64,000 nt of DNA from [Mycobacterium] crassicus (lineage in GTDB: Bacteria; Actinomycetota; Actinomycetes; Mycobacteriales; Mycobacteriaceae). This document shows positions 38,521 to 49,100 of the stretch, piece by piece (position 1 is the stretch's first letter; every line of letters starts with the position of its first letter). The notes below the pieces were generated by a model, which was not told the DNA's origin, ran no database searches, and saw only the letters and a program-made list of their open reading frames with translations. The stretch lies in assembly GCF_020181615.1 (NCBI RefSeq), contig NZ_CP084029.1:3702800-3766799 (forward strand), written 5' to 3'. A program made the translations under genes and the position numbers.

Positions 38521-39951
38521 ATGCGAGCTGCTGTTCATGGGTGTCTGGCTACCGGCATCGTCGTCTCCGGTCTGATCGTCTTGCCGCCGGCACTCGACAC
38601 CCAGGCCCGCGCTGTCCAGCTCACCAGCGTCGAGCAATCACTCGGGGACGGCACCGCGCTGATCATGGGCGCCAGCGGCGTGGCGACACCCAGTCAGGGG
38701 TGGTTGAACGCCTTCGACAAGCTGTACCTGCAACCGCACGGGTTCACCGGGGACCTACAGCCGGTGACCACACCAGAATCGCTGTATCCGTTCACCGGCC
38801 CGTTCAGCATGACGTTCGACAGCTCGGCGGCCCGGGGCCAGCAGATCATCCTGGATGCGATCAAAGCGCAGATCGCCGCCGGCGGCGTCACCCCCGAGAA
38901 TCCCGTTGTGGTGAGCGGTTATTCGCAGAGTTCCACGATCGACTCGCTGTTGATGTCGCGCCTGGCCGCAGAAGGTGTGGACCCCAAGGACGTGCACTTC
39001 GTGCTGCTGGGCGACCCCAGCAATCCCAACGGCGGCATGCTGGAACGCTTCGCGGTCCCGGAGGGCAACACTCCCGACGCCACCAGCCTGGGCCTGACGT
39101 TCAGCGGTGCGGCACCTTCGGATGTCTCTCCGACCAACTCCTACACCTACGAATACGACGGGTTCGCCGACTTCCCGAAGTACCCGATCAACTTCCTGTC
39201 CGTTCTCAATGCCTATCTGGGCATCGTCTTCAACCACATCGCCTACCTGGGACTGACACCGGAGCAGATCGACAACGCGATCCAACTCCCGACGTCGGCG
39301 GACTCGCTGACCAACTACTTCATGATCGAGTCGGCCAGCCTGCCGCTGCTGGACCCGCTGCGACTGGTTCCGTTCGTCGGCAATCCGCTGGCGGATCTAC
39401 TGCAGCCCGCCCTGTCGGTCTTGGTCAATCTGGGCTACGGCAGCATCGACCACGGCTGGTCGCCGGGATTCGCCGACGTGCCCACTCCGTTGGGGTTCCT
39501 GCCACCCCAAAGCGTCCTGGACCAGGTTCCCGAAGCGCTGATGAACGGCCTGCAACAAGGGGTCCAGGACGCGTTCAACACGTTGATGAATCCGGCCAAC
39601 TACCAACTGATCTCACCACAGACGATGGACTACGTACTCGGGCCGATCATCAACTCCGCCATAGCCGCGTTCAACCTCGACGGATCACCGGACGACATCT
39701 CGAACTACCTCTCGATGTTCCTGTCCGGCGCCGCGAACTGGTTCACCCAGGGCTTCGGGGAGTTGTCGTTCACCCACACCGGCCTCCCGCCAATCGACAT
39801 GGCCAGCGCGTTGTTGTTCACCCTGCCCCCGCTGGCCCTGGAACTCTTCAACACCAATATGGCCGCGGGCAACCCGCTCGACGCGATCGGCGAACCACTG
39901 GCGGCATTGGTCGGACTGGCCCCGCTCATGCTGGTGGGGGCGATCTTCTAA
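38521..39951 (+). CDS. PE-PPE domain serine hydrolase with signal peptide
   Basis: 476 residues. The signal peptide (ATGIVVSGLIVLPPALDTQARA) is followed directly by a PE-PPE domain (PF08237), an alpha/beta hydrolase normally found behind PE or PPE domains; neither is present. ALIMGASGVATPS opens the domain; the elbow VVSGYSQSSTIDS holds the likely nucleophile Ser135; YEYDGFADFPKYPINFLSVL and DHGWSPGFADVPTPLGFLP are typical blocks of the domain, with candidate acidic and His residues. The C-terminal third is hydrophobic. ATG follows AAGGAGGGGAA. Probably an exported esterase or acyltransferase on envelope lipids; substrate unknown. It is the first gene of the block inserted in the ESX-4 locus. 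Confidence 0.85.
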   Translation: MRAAVHGCLATGIVVSGLIVLPPALDTQARAVQLTSVEQSLGDGTALIMGASGVATPSQGWLNAFDKLYLQPHGFTGDLQPVTTPESLYPFTGPFSMTFDSSAARGQQIILDAIKAQIAAGGVTPENPVVVSGYSQSSTIDSLLMSRLAAEGVDPKDVHFVLLGDPSNPNGGMLERFAVPEGNTPDATSLGLTFSGAAPSDVSPTNSYTYEYDGFADFPKYPINFLSVLNAYLGIVFNHIAYLGLTPEQIDNAIQLPTSADSLTNYFMIESASLPLLDPLRLVPFVGNPLADLLQPALSVLVNLGYGSIDHGWSPGFADVPTPLGFLPPQSVLDQVPEALMNGLQQGVQDAFNTLMNPANYQLISPQTMDYVLGPIINSAIAAFNLDGSPDDISNYLSMFLSGAANWFTQGFGELSFTHTGLPPIDMASALLFTLPPLALELFNTNMAAGNPLDAIGEPLAALVGLAPLMLVGAIF

Positions 39952-39968
39952 ACGTTGCAGTGCGACGG

Positions 39969-40030
39969 CGCGAGCGTGCACAAATGCACGATTCTGCGCG
40001 GCGTGTTCTGTACAAACCTGCACGCTCGCG
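39969..40030. repeat. Intergenic inverted repeat
   Basis: CGCGAGCGTGCA (39969-39980) and TGCACGCTCGCG (40019-40030) are perfectly complementary and enclose about 38 bases. It follows the PE-PPE gene stop. Similar CGCGAGCGTGC elements are common between mycobacterial genes, and a half-copy lies near 36287-36299. It may act as a terminator. Confidence 0.6.
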
Positions 40031-40055
40031 GCAAGAGGGACGGTCCACAAAACGA

Positions 40056-40093
40056 CGCGATCGCCGGGCCCCGTAAGGGACCCGGCGACCGCG
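40056..40093. terminator. Hairpin terminator after PGRS 5
   Basis: Arms 40056-40072 and 40077-40093 with loop GTAA and two mismatches. It lies beyond the PGRS 5 stop (minus strand) and shares the core TCGCCGGG/CCCGGCGA with the hairpins after PGRS 2, 3 and 4. Confidence 0.65.
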
Positions 40094-40109
40094 CCGAGGG
40101 GTATTGAGG

Positions 40110-42713
40110 CTAGCCCGGGTTGCCCGGGTTGCCGGGGTTGCCGTCAGCACCGACCGGGTCTCCGGCGCCACCGGGGCCGGCGACACCGGCCGGGCCGGCC
40201 GCACCACCGGCACCAGTGGTACCGGCGGCCCCGTTGCCGGCTCCACCGTTGCCGGCCGTGCCGGCCGCGCCGCCGGCACCTCCGTCACCGCCGTCACCGC
40301 CGTTGCCGCCGGCCAGACCGGCGCCGGTGTCGGGGTTGACACCACCGGGACCACCGGCGCCGCCATAACCGCCGCGGCCACCGGTCCCGCCATTGCCGGC
40401 GTTGCCGCCGACACCGTTCTCGGAGGTGCCGCCGTTGCCGCCCTGACCGCCCGCGGCGGCGTTACCGCCGTCGCCGCCGTCACCGCCGGCCACCTTGCCG
40501 GGGGCACCGGTGAGCGGGTTGTTACCGGTCGAGCCGGGTACACCGTCGGAGCCGTTGCCGCCGACACCGCCGTTACCGCCGTTGCCGCCGTTGACATTGC
40601 CGGCGCCGTTACCGCCGTTGCCGCCGGTACCGCCGACGGCGGCCACGCCGGTGCCCTGGGCGTTGCCGCCCGCTGAGCCGACGCCGCCGTTGCCGGCGTG
40701 GCTGGGCCCGATGCCGAGGGTGTTGGTGGGGGTTTGCACACCACCGCTGTTGCCGCCGTTGCCGCCGTTGCCGCCGGCGCCGGCAGCAGCATTGGTGGTT
40801 GTACCACCGAACCCGCCGGTGCCGCCGTTGCCGCCGGAGGCGGTGCCGTTGCCACCGTTACCACCGTCACCACCGTTGCCGCCGGCACCGCCGTTGCCGC
40901 TGGCCCAACTATCGGTGTAGCCGCCGTTGCCGCCGTTACCACCGATGCTGACCACGCCGGGGCCGGTCGCACCGTTGGCACCGTTTCCGCCCTGACCGCC
41001 GTCGCCGCCGCTGCCGATGCCACCGGTGAGGATGTTGACGGTGGTCGAGCCGCCGGCCCCGCCGTTGCCGCCGTTGCCGCCGATGCTCCAGATGACGCCG
41101 TCGGCGTCCTTCCAACCGGTGGCGATGCCGCCGTCGGCGCCGTTGCCGCCGGCCCCGCCGTTTACGGCGCCGGCGCCGGCGCCGCCGCCGCCGCCGTCAC
41201 CACCCTTGAAGGTGCCGATGCCCGCGGCCCCGCCGTCGGTGCTGGCCCCGGCGGTGGCGCCGGCGCCGCCGGTGCCGCCGTAGCCGCCTCGCCCGCCGAT
41301 GGTCTTGATGGTGTTGTCGTCGGTGGCGCCGTTGCCGCCCGCGCCGGCCTGGCCGGCGTCACCGCCGGTACCGGTCACGCTGGCACCGCCGGACCCGGCG
41401 GAGCCGCCGTTGCCGGCGACGCCGGTCATCCCGACCGCGCCGGTGCCGTCGCCACCGGTACCGCCGTTGCCGCCGTGCCCGCCGGTGTTGTCGCCGAGGG
41501 AGTTGCCGCCGTAGCCGGCGTAGTCGCCGGCGGAGCCACCGATGATGCCCGCGCCGCCGTCACCGCTGTCGGCGCCGTTGCCGCCGTGCGTGCCGTCACC
41601 ACCAAAGCCACCGATGCCGCCGGCCCCGCCGTTGCCGAGGAAATTGCCATTGGCGTCCTTGAAGGCGTCGCCGCCGTTGCCGCCGGCCCCGCCGTTGCCG
41701 CCGTCACCGACCTGGCCGGCCTGGCCGTAGAACGGGGCGTTGTAGAAATTGGAGCCGCGGGCGCCGGCCGCGCCACCGGTGCCACCCCGGCCCCCGCCGT
41801 ACTGGCTGGCGCCGGCACCGGCGCCGCCGTTGACGTGGTCGGCGGTGCCGTCGGCGCCGTCACCGCTCTTGCCGCCGGCGGCCCCGGCCCCGCCGGCACC
41901 GCCGTTGCCGAACAGGTAACCGGAGACGCCGCCGGTGCCGCCGTTGCCACCGCGGCCGCCCTGGGTGCCGTTGCCGGTGCCGCCGTCGGCGAAGCTGCCC
42001 TTGGCGCCGTCGCCACCCTGGCCGCCGGCGCCGCCGGCTCCGCCGTTGCCGAACATCCAGGCCATCGCCGCACCGCCGTCACCACCGGCGCCGCCATTGA
42101 GGAAGCCGACCGTCCCGGCACCGCCGGCGCCGCCGTCGCCGCCGTGGCCCATCCAGACCCCGCCGATACCACCGTCACCGCCGGCCGCACCCGCACCACC
42201 GTCACCACCGTCGCCGCCGTTGCCGAAGCCGATCGCGTTACCGCCGTTGCCGCCGGCAACCCCGGCCACATCGCTGGACCAGCCCGCCCCGCCGTCACCG
42301 AACCACAAACCACCGTGGCCGCCATCGACGGACTCCGCGGTGCCATCGATACCGTCACCGATCAGGTACTGCCCAGCCATCGTGTTGATCGCACCGTTGA
42401 CCATCTCCCCGAACGGGTTATTGATCCACGCCTCGGTGAGCATGTGCATCGGCGAGTAGAACAACTGATCAAACAAGTTGACGGCGTTGAAGTCGCCCAT
42501 CAGACCAGACAGATCAAACGCCTCAGCCGAACCGGAAACATCAACGTCAGCGGCCGGAACCATCCAATCGAAACTGAACAGGTCCTCGAAGAAGTCCGCC
42601 TGAGCCGCCGGCGCCGGCGCCAACGGCGTCACACCGAACGCCAAAAACGCCGCCACGGTGCTGCCAGCACCAATCATCCGATTACGCCGCGATGCGGCCT
42701 TGCTGTGAGTCAT
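40110..42713 (-). CDS. PE-less PGRS repeat protein with signal peptide (PGRS 5)
   Basis: 867 residues, the shortest of the five. The N-region is brief ([17 protein letters not shown]), then [20 protein letters not shown] with likely cleavage near residue 39. The short domain has [29 protein letters not shown] and [20 protein letters not shown] (LIGDG near 117-121), followed by [12 protein letters not shown] and about 720 residues of Gly-rich repeats ending [13 protein letters not shown] at 42713 follows GAGAGGCATTCGCGC, a variant of the shared leader. It lies 59 bases behind GjpA-like gene 6. The pair sits inside the ESX-4 gene cluster. Confidence 0.85.
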   Translation of the reverse strand: MTHSKAASRRNRMIGAGSTVAAFLAFGVTPLAPAPAAQADFFEDLFSFDWMVPAADVDVSGSAEAFDLSGLMGDFNAVNLFDQLFYSPMHMLTEAWINNPFGEMVNGAINTMAGQYLIGDGIDGTAESVDGGHGGLWFGDGGAGWSSDVAGVAGGNGGNAIGFGNGGDGGDGGAGAAGGDGGIGGVWMGHGGDGGAGGAGTVGFLNGGAGGDGGAAMAWMFGNGGAGGAGGQGGDGAKGSFADGGTGNGTQGGRGGNGGTGGVSGYLFGNGGAGGAGAAGGKSGDGADGTADHVNGGAGAGASQYGGGRGGTGGAAGARGSNFYNAPFYGQAGQVGDGGNGGAGGNGGDAFKDANGNFLGNGGAGGIGGFGGDGTHGGNGADSGDGGAGIIGGSAGDYAGYGGNSLGDNTGGHGGNGGTGGDGTGAVGMTGVAGNGGSAGSGGASVTGTGGDAGQAGAGGNGATDDNTIKTIGGRGGYGGTGGAGATAGASTDGGAAGIGTFKGGDGGGGGAGAGAVNGGAGGNGADGGIATGWKDADGVIWSIGGNGGNGGAGGSTTVNILTGGIGSGGDGGQGGNGANGATGPGVVSIGGNGGNGGYTDSWASGNGGAGGNGGDGGNGGNGTASGGNGGTGGFGGTTTNAAAGAGGNGGNGGNSGGVQTPTNTLGIGPSHAGNGGVGSAGGNAQGTGVAAVGGTGGNGGNGAGNVNGGNGGNGGVGGNGSDGVPGSTGNNPLTGAPGKVAGGDGGDGGNAAAGGQGGNGGTSENGVGGNAGNGGTGGRGGYGGAGGPGGVNPDTGAGLAGGNGGDGGDGGAGGAAGTAGNGGAGNGAAGTTGAGGAAGPAGVAGPGGAGDPVGADGNPGNPGNPG

Positions 42714-42772
42714 GCGCGAATGCCTCTCGTGTGAAAGTCGATTAGGGATAGCAGGTTTCGATCTGGCGGGGG

Positions 42773-43894
42773 TTACAGACCCAGCCCGCCCAGCAAGTCG
42801 GCGAACCAGTCGCCGGCCGCGGCACCACCGGCACCGCCATCATCGAGGTCAGTGATCAGCGGCAGGTCCGTTCCGGCCAGCGGCGGGGTCACCGGCACCG
42901 CACCCTTGCCATCCCAGCCAGAGCCCAACAACGCGCCGACGGTCTGACCCAGACCCAGCATCGCCCCCCACGGGCCGATCGCATTGCTGCCGATGTTGAG
43001 GCTGCCGATCACCGGGGCGCCGGTGAGCTCCAGGCCGACGCTGTTGAGGATCGAACCGCCCACCGCGGGCGTCTCGGCCACCACCTCGCCGTCAGCGCCC
43101 AGCACCTGGTAGGGGTCGATGGCCACGTGGCCACCGGTGAGCCACCCACCGAACGCGATCTCCAAGTGCCCGATCCCCATCCCTTCCGGCAACATGTCGC
43201 CGGCGGCCTCGTTGATCATCGGCAGCATGCTGTCCAGGTTCAGGGTGGCGCCATTGAGCGAGGCGCCGAACACGTTCGCCAGGGTGTCGGAGAAGCTGTC
43301 GCCATCATTGATGCTGTTGAGCAGCGCGACCCCCGGGGCGATCCACGGCCCCAGCGAGCCCATGATCAGCCCGCTCAGCGGCGAGGAAGCGAAGTGGATG
43401 ATCGGCATGAGATCCGCCGGGAACATCCCCCCCATCAGCGACGACAACGGCCCGGCGAACAGGTCATACCAACCCATCGAGAAGGTCGACACATCGCCCG
43501 CGGCCAGGGTGTGGCTCATGACGATCTCCAGGGTTTCCTGGCTCGGGTTGGCCAACGTGTACCCGGTCAGCAGGCCATCGAGATTGTGCCGAATCTGCTC
43601 GGTGACATAGGTGAGGTTCGTCGGGTCATCCAGCAGCTGCTGGGCGTAGTCGTTCTGGTTGGCCATGAACTGCTGAAACGCGATGCCCGGCGCCAGGTAG
43701 TAGTTGTTGAGCAGCTGCGTCATGTTCTGCGACGCCGCGTTGAACACCTCATCCCACGCGCTGGATGCCGTCAGCGCCACATCGTGCACCGTGCCCATCG
43801 CGGGCAGCGGCGCGACCACCGGGGTGGCGGCGATCAGGCCGGCGCCCACGATCGCGACACCCGCGGTGGCGTAGGGGCGGATAGTTGTACGCAA
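42773..43894 (-). CDS. GjpA-like putative outer-membrane porin (paralogue 6)
   Basis: About 373 residues. TTG at 43894 ([19 protein letters not shown]) is chosen because GAGGAG precedes it by seven bases and because it aligns with the starts of the paralogues; an open frame continues to 43909. Blocks: [84 protein letters not shown] and [19 protein letters not shown], ending in a Gly/Ala/Asp-rich stretch and [10 protein letters not shown]. Partner of PGRS 5, divergent from the AraC-type regulator across 245 bases. Confidence 0.75.
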   Translation of the reverse strand: MRTTIRPYATAGVAIVGAGLIAATPVVAPLPAMGTVHDVALTASSAWDEVFNAASQNMTQLLNNYYLAPGIAFQQFMANQNDYAQQLLDDPTNLTYVTEQIRHNLDGLLTGYTLANPSQETLEIVMSHTLAAGDVSTFSMGWYDLFAGPLSSLMGGMFPADLMPIIHFASSPLSGLIMGSLGPWIAPGVALLNSINDGDSFSDTLANVFGASLNGATLNLDSMLPMINEAAGDMLPEGMGIGHLEIAFGGWLTGGHVAIDPYQVLGADGEVVAETPAVGGSILNSVGLELTGAPVIGSLNIGSNAIGPWGAMLGLGQTVGALLGSGWDGKGAVPVTPPLAGTDLPLITDLDDGGAGGAAAGDWFADLLGGLGL

Positions 43895-44126
43895 GGGATG
43901 TCTCCTCAAGGTTGTGGCGACTGCCAGGGGTTGGGATTCAGCGCTAGCTGACGCACGCGTAAGGGTCAGGATGATCGCAGGTGTTTCTCAGGTCGATGCT
44001 GGAAATAATGGATGCGTGACGCCTGAACTGCGCAAACGCTAAGATCATCAGCTATCTCATTCAGCACGCACTAAGGCTATCCGCCGTTTGTAAGTCGAGT
44101 TAGGACAATTTTTCGCGGGTTTGGAC

Positions 44127-44132
44127 TATCGT
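44127..44132 (+). promoter_or_regulatory. -10 element of the AraC-type regulator gene
   Basis: TATCGT ends seven bases before the ATG at 44140, suggesting a leaderless message. The same 245-base gap must also hold the GjpA 6-PGRS 5 promoter on the other strand. Confidence 0.4.
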
Positions 44133-44139
44133 CGGCCGA

Positions 44140-44994
44140 ATGCTTAGGACGGCTAGATTGGTGCGTGCGCGCGCCGGCGTGCACGTTTACGAATATCCGA
44201 TCGACCCACAGACGCCGCCGGTGGTGGTGGCCCGCGTCGGGCGGGAACGGCTCTGCGAGCACGGTCAGATCCACAACTTCCCGGCCCTGTGGTACGACCG
44301 GGCGACCGGGGTCGTCTACGTGGTCGCGCTGGGCGCCACCGTAGATCCGGCGGGGGTGGAAAGCACCGACGACGGTGTCGCGGTGTTCTTCGATCCAGCC
44401 GCGGTCGGCGCCGACCCGACGTCTCCATGGCTCACCTGGCGCTCACATCCGCTGTTGCGTCTGTTCCTGCACGAGCGGGACGGCGGGCTGCTGCGGTTGG
44501 AGGTGCCTGCCGCCGAGCGTCCGTCGTTCGTCGCCACGCTCGACGCGATGAAATCGGAACTCGTGAACCGGCGGGAGGGACACCGCGAAACGGTGTCGGC
44601 GCTTCTGACCCTGTTGCTGGTAAGGCTCACCCGAGCGGCCGGCGACACCGTCGGCGAGCCGCGTCACGGCGACGAGCCGCTGCTGGCCGAGGTGTTCGAA
44701 ACCATCGACCGGCGCTATACCGAGCCACTGTCGCTGCGCGACGTCGCGCGTGAGGTCTCCGTATCGGCGGGACATCTGACCACCGTCGTACGCCGCCGCA
44801 CCGGCCGCACGGTGCTGGAGTGGATCACCCGACGCCGGATGCGCGAAGCCCGCCGCCTGCTGACCGATACCCGGCTGTCGATCACCGAAATCGGCGCGCG
44901 GGTCGGACTGCCCGACGCGGCCTATTTCACCCGGCAGTTCCGCCAGGAACACGGCGCCTCACCGAGTCAGTGGCGAAAGGCTCCTCCCATTTGA
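44140..44994 (+). CDS. AraC-family transcriptional regulator
   Basis: 284 residues. The N-terminal half looks like a cupin-type sensor region (VHVYEYPIDPQTPPVVVARV, LWYDRATGVVYVVALGATVD). The C-terminal half is a double helix-turn-helix of the AraC type: LSLRDVAREVSVSAGHLTTV, VLEWITRRRMREARRLLTDT, LSITEIGARVGLPDAAYFTR and FRQEHGASPSQWRK. It stops 19 bases before the convergent Rv3446c-like gene and is divergent from the GjpA 6-PGRS 5 pair, so that pair is its most likely target. It is not part of the ESX-4 locus in M. tuberculosis as I know it, so it seems to have come with the accessory block. Confidence 0.9.
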   Translation: MLRTARLVRARAGVHVYEYPIDPQTPPVVVARVGRERLCEHGQIHNFPALWYDRATGVVYVVALGATVDPAGVESTDDGVAVFFDPAAVGADPTSPWLTWRSHPLLRLFLHERDGGLLRLEVPAAERPSFVATLDAMKSELVNRREGHRETVSALLTLLLVRLTRAAGDTVGEPRHGDEPLLAEVFETIDRRYTEPLSLRDVAREVSVSAGHLTTVVRRRTGRTVLEWITRRRMREARRLLTDTRLSITEIGARVGLPDAAYFTRQFRQEHGASPSQWRKAPPI

Positions 44995-45013
44995 CGTTCT
45001 GTGACACCGGGAT

Positions 45014-46147
45014 TCAGGTGACGGCATGGGCGGAGCGCACCGCCTGTTCGCACACCGGGCGCAGCGCGTCGTCGCCACCCGGCCCGCTCTGGCAGCCGAT
45101 GCCGATGCGCACCGCACCGTCGACCACCACCGCCCACTGGACGTGATGCCTGTCGCGAACCTCCCGATAGGTGACCGCGGGACGGCCTGCGCTGCTGCCG
45201 GCCGGATCGAAATCAACGAATACCCCTGGTGTTTCAACATCGGCGAGCTGCAGGGCCTTTTGCAACGGCTCGACGATGACCGCCAGGGCGTCGCCGGCCG
45301 CCGGCGCCTGGGTGAGGTGCAGCACCAACTGCGGGTCGGTGGGCGAGGCCACCTCCACCCGCGCCGATCCGGGCCCACCGGTGACCCGGCGCACCGGCCA
45401 GTCCGCCGGCACCTGTACCGCCACCCGGCCCTCCACCAGATACGTAACCGCGATCGAGGGTGCCGCGTCGTGGTGGACCCGTAGGCCCAGCCCGACGACA
45501 CCCAGCGCGGCGGCGATGGTGACCAGCCTCATCCGGCCGCGGGTGCGCGCCGGTTCGCACGTGGGTTCTGGAGCGGTGTCCGGTTCTGTGGCTGCCGGCA
45601 GTTCCTCGACCACGGTCACTGACGCCGCACCCCGCAGCTTCTCGGCGATCAGTGCCGCCAATGCCCCGGCCCCGCCGGCTGCATCGATCACCACCGTGGC
45701 GGGGCGCTCGGCAACCACCCGGCGCGCCACCGCAGCGGCCACCTCGCCGGGCGGGCCGACACGAGGCTCGGCAACGGTTTTGGCGCCGGTGATGGCGACC
45801 AGACGACCCGCGATCTCCACGACGACGCCGTGGGTTGTGCCTGCCAGCACTGCCGCCCGCGTCCGGGTGGTGACGTCGCCGGCCAGGCCTCGTGCCGCGG
45901 CGGTGACCAACTGCACCCGCCGGGCCGGCCACCACGACGGGTGGATTATCTCGATCGTCGCGGTGAGCTCGAGGCAGGCCAGCACGCTGCGCAACAGCTC
46001 CGGCAGCTTGACCGGCTGTCCGTCTACCAACGCGACCGGGTCGTCGATCCACTCCAGTGCCGCCGCGGAACCCGCTGATTCAACCGCGCCGCAACATAAC
46101 CGACGGACAGTCGCCGGACCGACCTCGATGACGGCCCGGTGCGTCAC
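45014..46147 (-). CDS. Type VII secretion-associated protein (Rv3446c-like)
   Basis: 377 residues; the M. tuberculosis protein is a little longer. The N-terminal part (AVIEVGPATVRRLCCG, TRAAVLAGTTHGVVVEIAG) resembles an actin-like/Hsp70-type sensor fold of the type VII-associated family. One membrane helix (RLVTIAAALGVVGLGLRV) near residue 220 is followed by an outer domain of about 150 residues (VEGRVAVQVPADWPVRRVTG, PGSARVEVASPTDPQLVLHL, HHVQWAVVVDGAVRIGIGCQ). The start overlaps the eccC4 stop by four bases, so the two are coupled. Position between esxU and eccC4 agrees with Rv3446c. Role in ESX-4 unknown. Confidence 0.85.
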   Translation of the reverse strand: MTHRAVIEVGPATVRRLCCGAVESAGSAAALEWIDDPVALVDGQPVKLPELLRSVLACLELTATIEIIHPSWWPARRVQLVTAAARGLAGDVTTRTRAAVLAGTTHGVVVEIAGRLVAITGAKTVAEPRVGPPGEVAAAVARRVVAERPATVVIDAAGGAGALAALIAEKLRGAASVTVVEELPAATEPDTAPEPTCEPARTRGRMRLVTIAAALGVVGLGLRVHHDAAPSIAVTYLVEGRVAVQVPADWPVRRVTGGPGSARVEVASPTDPQLVLHLTQAPAAGDALAVIVEPLQKALQLADVETPGVFVDFDPAGSSAGRPAVTYREVRDRHHVQWAVVVDGAVRIGIGCQSGPGGDDALRPVCEQAVRSAHAVT

Positions 46148-49100
46148 GGTTCCCAGGCCACCTGGATGAGCCGCTCACCATCGGCACGGGTCACCAGGAC
46201 CCCGCGCCCCGGCGGCAGCGGCCCCGGTCGGACCGAACCGATCATTGGTGCGTCGCCGGGGTCGCCGCTCATCACCAGCCCCATCGCGCCCAGATCGCCC
46301 AACGCGGCCAACACCGGCTCGTACATCGACCGGGCCGCCCCGCCGCTGCGGCGGGCCACCACCAGGTGCAACCCGAGATCACCTGCGTGCGGCAGGTATT
46401 CCAGCAACGCCGTCAGCGGGTTGCCGGCGGCGGTGGCCACCAGGTCATAGTCGTCGACCAGGACATACAGCTGCGGCCCGGACCACCAGGACCGATCGCG
46501 CAGTTGCTGCGAGGTGAGATCCGCACCGGGCATCCTCGCGCTCAGCCGGTCGATCAGTCCCGGCAACAGCGCGCTCAGCCCGGGAGCCGACATCGCGTAG
46601 CCGGCCAGGTATTCGGTCTCCACGACGCCGAGCAGACCGCGCCGATAATCAACGACCAGCAGTTGTGCCTGTTCGACGGTGTGGGTCCGCATCAGTTCTC
46701 GGCACAGGGTGCGCAGCGTCGCGGTCTTGCCGCATTCATTGTCACCCAGGACCAGAAGATGCCGCTGGCGCTCGAAATCGACTGCGACAGCGCCCAGTCC
46801 GCGTTCATCGATGCCGAGCACCGGTTGGTGGCCGACCAACCGGGTCAGCGTCGCTCGCTCCACCACGGTCGGCAGCACTCCGATCGGCGGTACCACGGCA
46901 TTGCCGCGCAATGGTTCCCAGCCATCGGGGAGCGCCACCAGCATGTGCGAGCCGTCGGAAGTCAGGCCGCGCCCGGGCCGGTCCCGGGGCACCCGCTGGG
47001 CCTGCCGGCGATCCAGTTCGGATTCGGCCGGATCGCCCAGCCGCAGCTCGATCCGGGTGCCGATCAGGTCGCGTAACGCGGGTCGTACATCGGTCCACCG
47101 CGATGCCGACAACACGACATGCACGCCATAGGACAGACCCCGTCCGGCCAGGGTGACAATCCTTGCCTCCATATCGAATTCGCGGCACAGACCGGGCCAC
47201 CCGTCGATCACCAGGAACACATGATCGGCCGGGCCGCGGTCGCGCCGCGCCTCCCGCCGTTCCAGGATCGCCTCCATCTCGGCGACGGTGCGTCGGACCA
47301 GGTCGGATTCCCCACGACCGGCCACCGACCCCACCTGCGGCAGCCCGCCCAGCGCGCTCAACGCTCCACCGCCGAAGTCCAGGCAGTAGAACGCCACCCG
47401 AGTCGCATCGTGGGTGGCGCTCAGCGCGGCGATCAGGGTGTGCAGCGTCGTCGACTTGCCCGACTGCGGGGCGCCGACGACCGCGACGTGCCCGGCGGCG
47501 CCGTCCAACCGGACCGACAGCGGGGTGCGCCGCTGCTCGAACGGCCGGTCGACGACGCCGATCGGCACGCTCAGGTCGGGGTGCTCGCCGCCGAGCAGCT
47601 CCCCTAATTCCGGCGATGCCCCCAGCGGCGGTAGCCACACCCGCCGTGCCGCCGAGCCGTGGCCGTCCAGTCGCGCCAGCATCGCCTGCAGCACAGTGCG
47701 TCTGGGCGGGTCGGCTTCCGTCGCGGCTGGAACGCTCGGGGCCGCGGTGAAGCGTCGCGCCTCGCGCTGGGCCGGCCGGGGGACGGGGCACGCCCCGGAG
47801 ACGAACGCCGCCTGGAATCGGGTCACATCGCCGTCGGCGGTCCGCAGGAATCCGGCCCCGGGAATGCTGGGCAGCTCGTAGGCGTCCGGCACGCCGAGCA
47901 CGAGCCGGGATTCGGCGGCCGACATGGTCTTGAGGCAGACCCGGTAGGACAGGTGCGATTCCAGGCCGCGCAGCCGACCTTCCTCGAGCCGTTGGCTCGC
48001 CAGCAGCAGATGCAAGCCCAAGGAGCGGCCCAGCCGGCCGATGGCGACGAAGGTGTCCAGGAAGTCGGGGTGCTGGTCGAGCAGCTCGGAGAACTCGTCG
48101 ACGATGACCAGCAACGCGGGCAGGGCGGGCAACGCCGGGGGGATCAGGGCCCGGCGGGCCGCGGTGTAGCCGGTGATACCGGACACGCCCGCCGCGCGCA
48201 ACAACTCCTGACGCCGGTGCATCTCACCCGACAGTGCGTCGCGCATCCGTTCCACCAGGGGCGCCTCGTCGGAGAGGTTGGTGATGACGGCGGCGACGTG
48301 GGCGGTCTGATCGAATTCGAGAAAGGTTGCCCCGCCCTTGAAGTCGACCAGGACCAGGTTCAGCTCCTCCGGGGAGTGTCGGGTCGTCATGCCGAGCACC
48401 AGGGTGCGCAGGAACTCCGATTTGCCCGAGCCGGTCGCGCCGACACAGAGTCCGTGCGGACCGCTCCCCCGCTCGGCGGCTTCTTTGATGTCCAGATGCA
48501 CCGGGTTTCCGTCCGGATCGGTGCCGACCGGCACGCTCAGCCGACCGGGTGTGCGAGCCCATCCGGCGACCGGGTCGAACCGATCGATGTCGCCGATGCC
48601 CAGCAGTTGGGCCCAACCGCCCGCGCCTCCGCTGTTGGACTCTGCCACCCGGTGCCCGGCCAACCGCTGCGCACACACCACCGCATCGGCGACGCCGAGG
48701 AAGTCCGGTCGGCCGTGTTCGCCAACCAGCAATCGCCGCACGGCACCGGCGCCCCCGGCGGCGTCGACCACCGACAACCCCGCATGATCGTCGACGACCA
48801 CGACCGCGCGCCGGCCCGTCAATGCGGCTTGGGCGGCGGGCAGGTCGGGGTAAATCTGGTGGTGTGGCAGCCACTTCAGCCAATCCCAGTGGCCTGCCGA
48901 GGCGGTGTCGACCACCGCGATCGACACGGTGTCCGGGCCGTGCAGGGCGGCCAGTTGGCACAACATCGCGCGCAACAGCCCACGCGCCCGATCGCCGTCA
49001 CCCACCAGCAGTAGCGGCGGCGCCCCCAGCAGCGGCACCGCGATCGGGACGTCCGGCACCGTCACGTGGGTTTCCAGGAAGCGGCTCAGCGCCGCATCGG

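Noticed and set aside
38352..40076. Plus-strand frame of 574 codons over the PE-PPE gene
   Set aside because: It is an Arg-rich shadow of the real gene in another frame; the true frame has a signal peptide and PE-PPE motifs.
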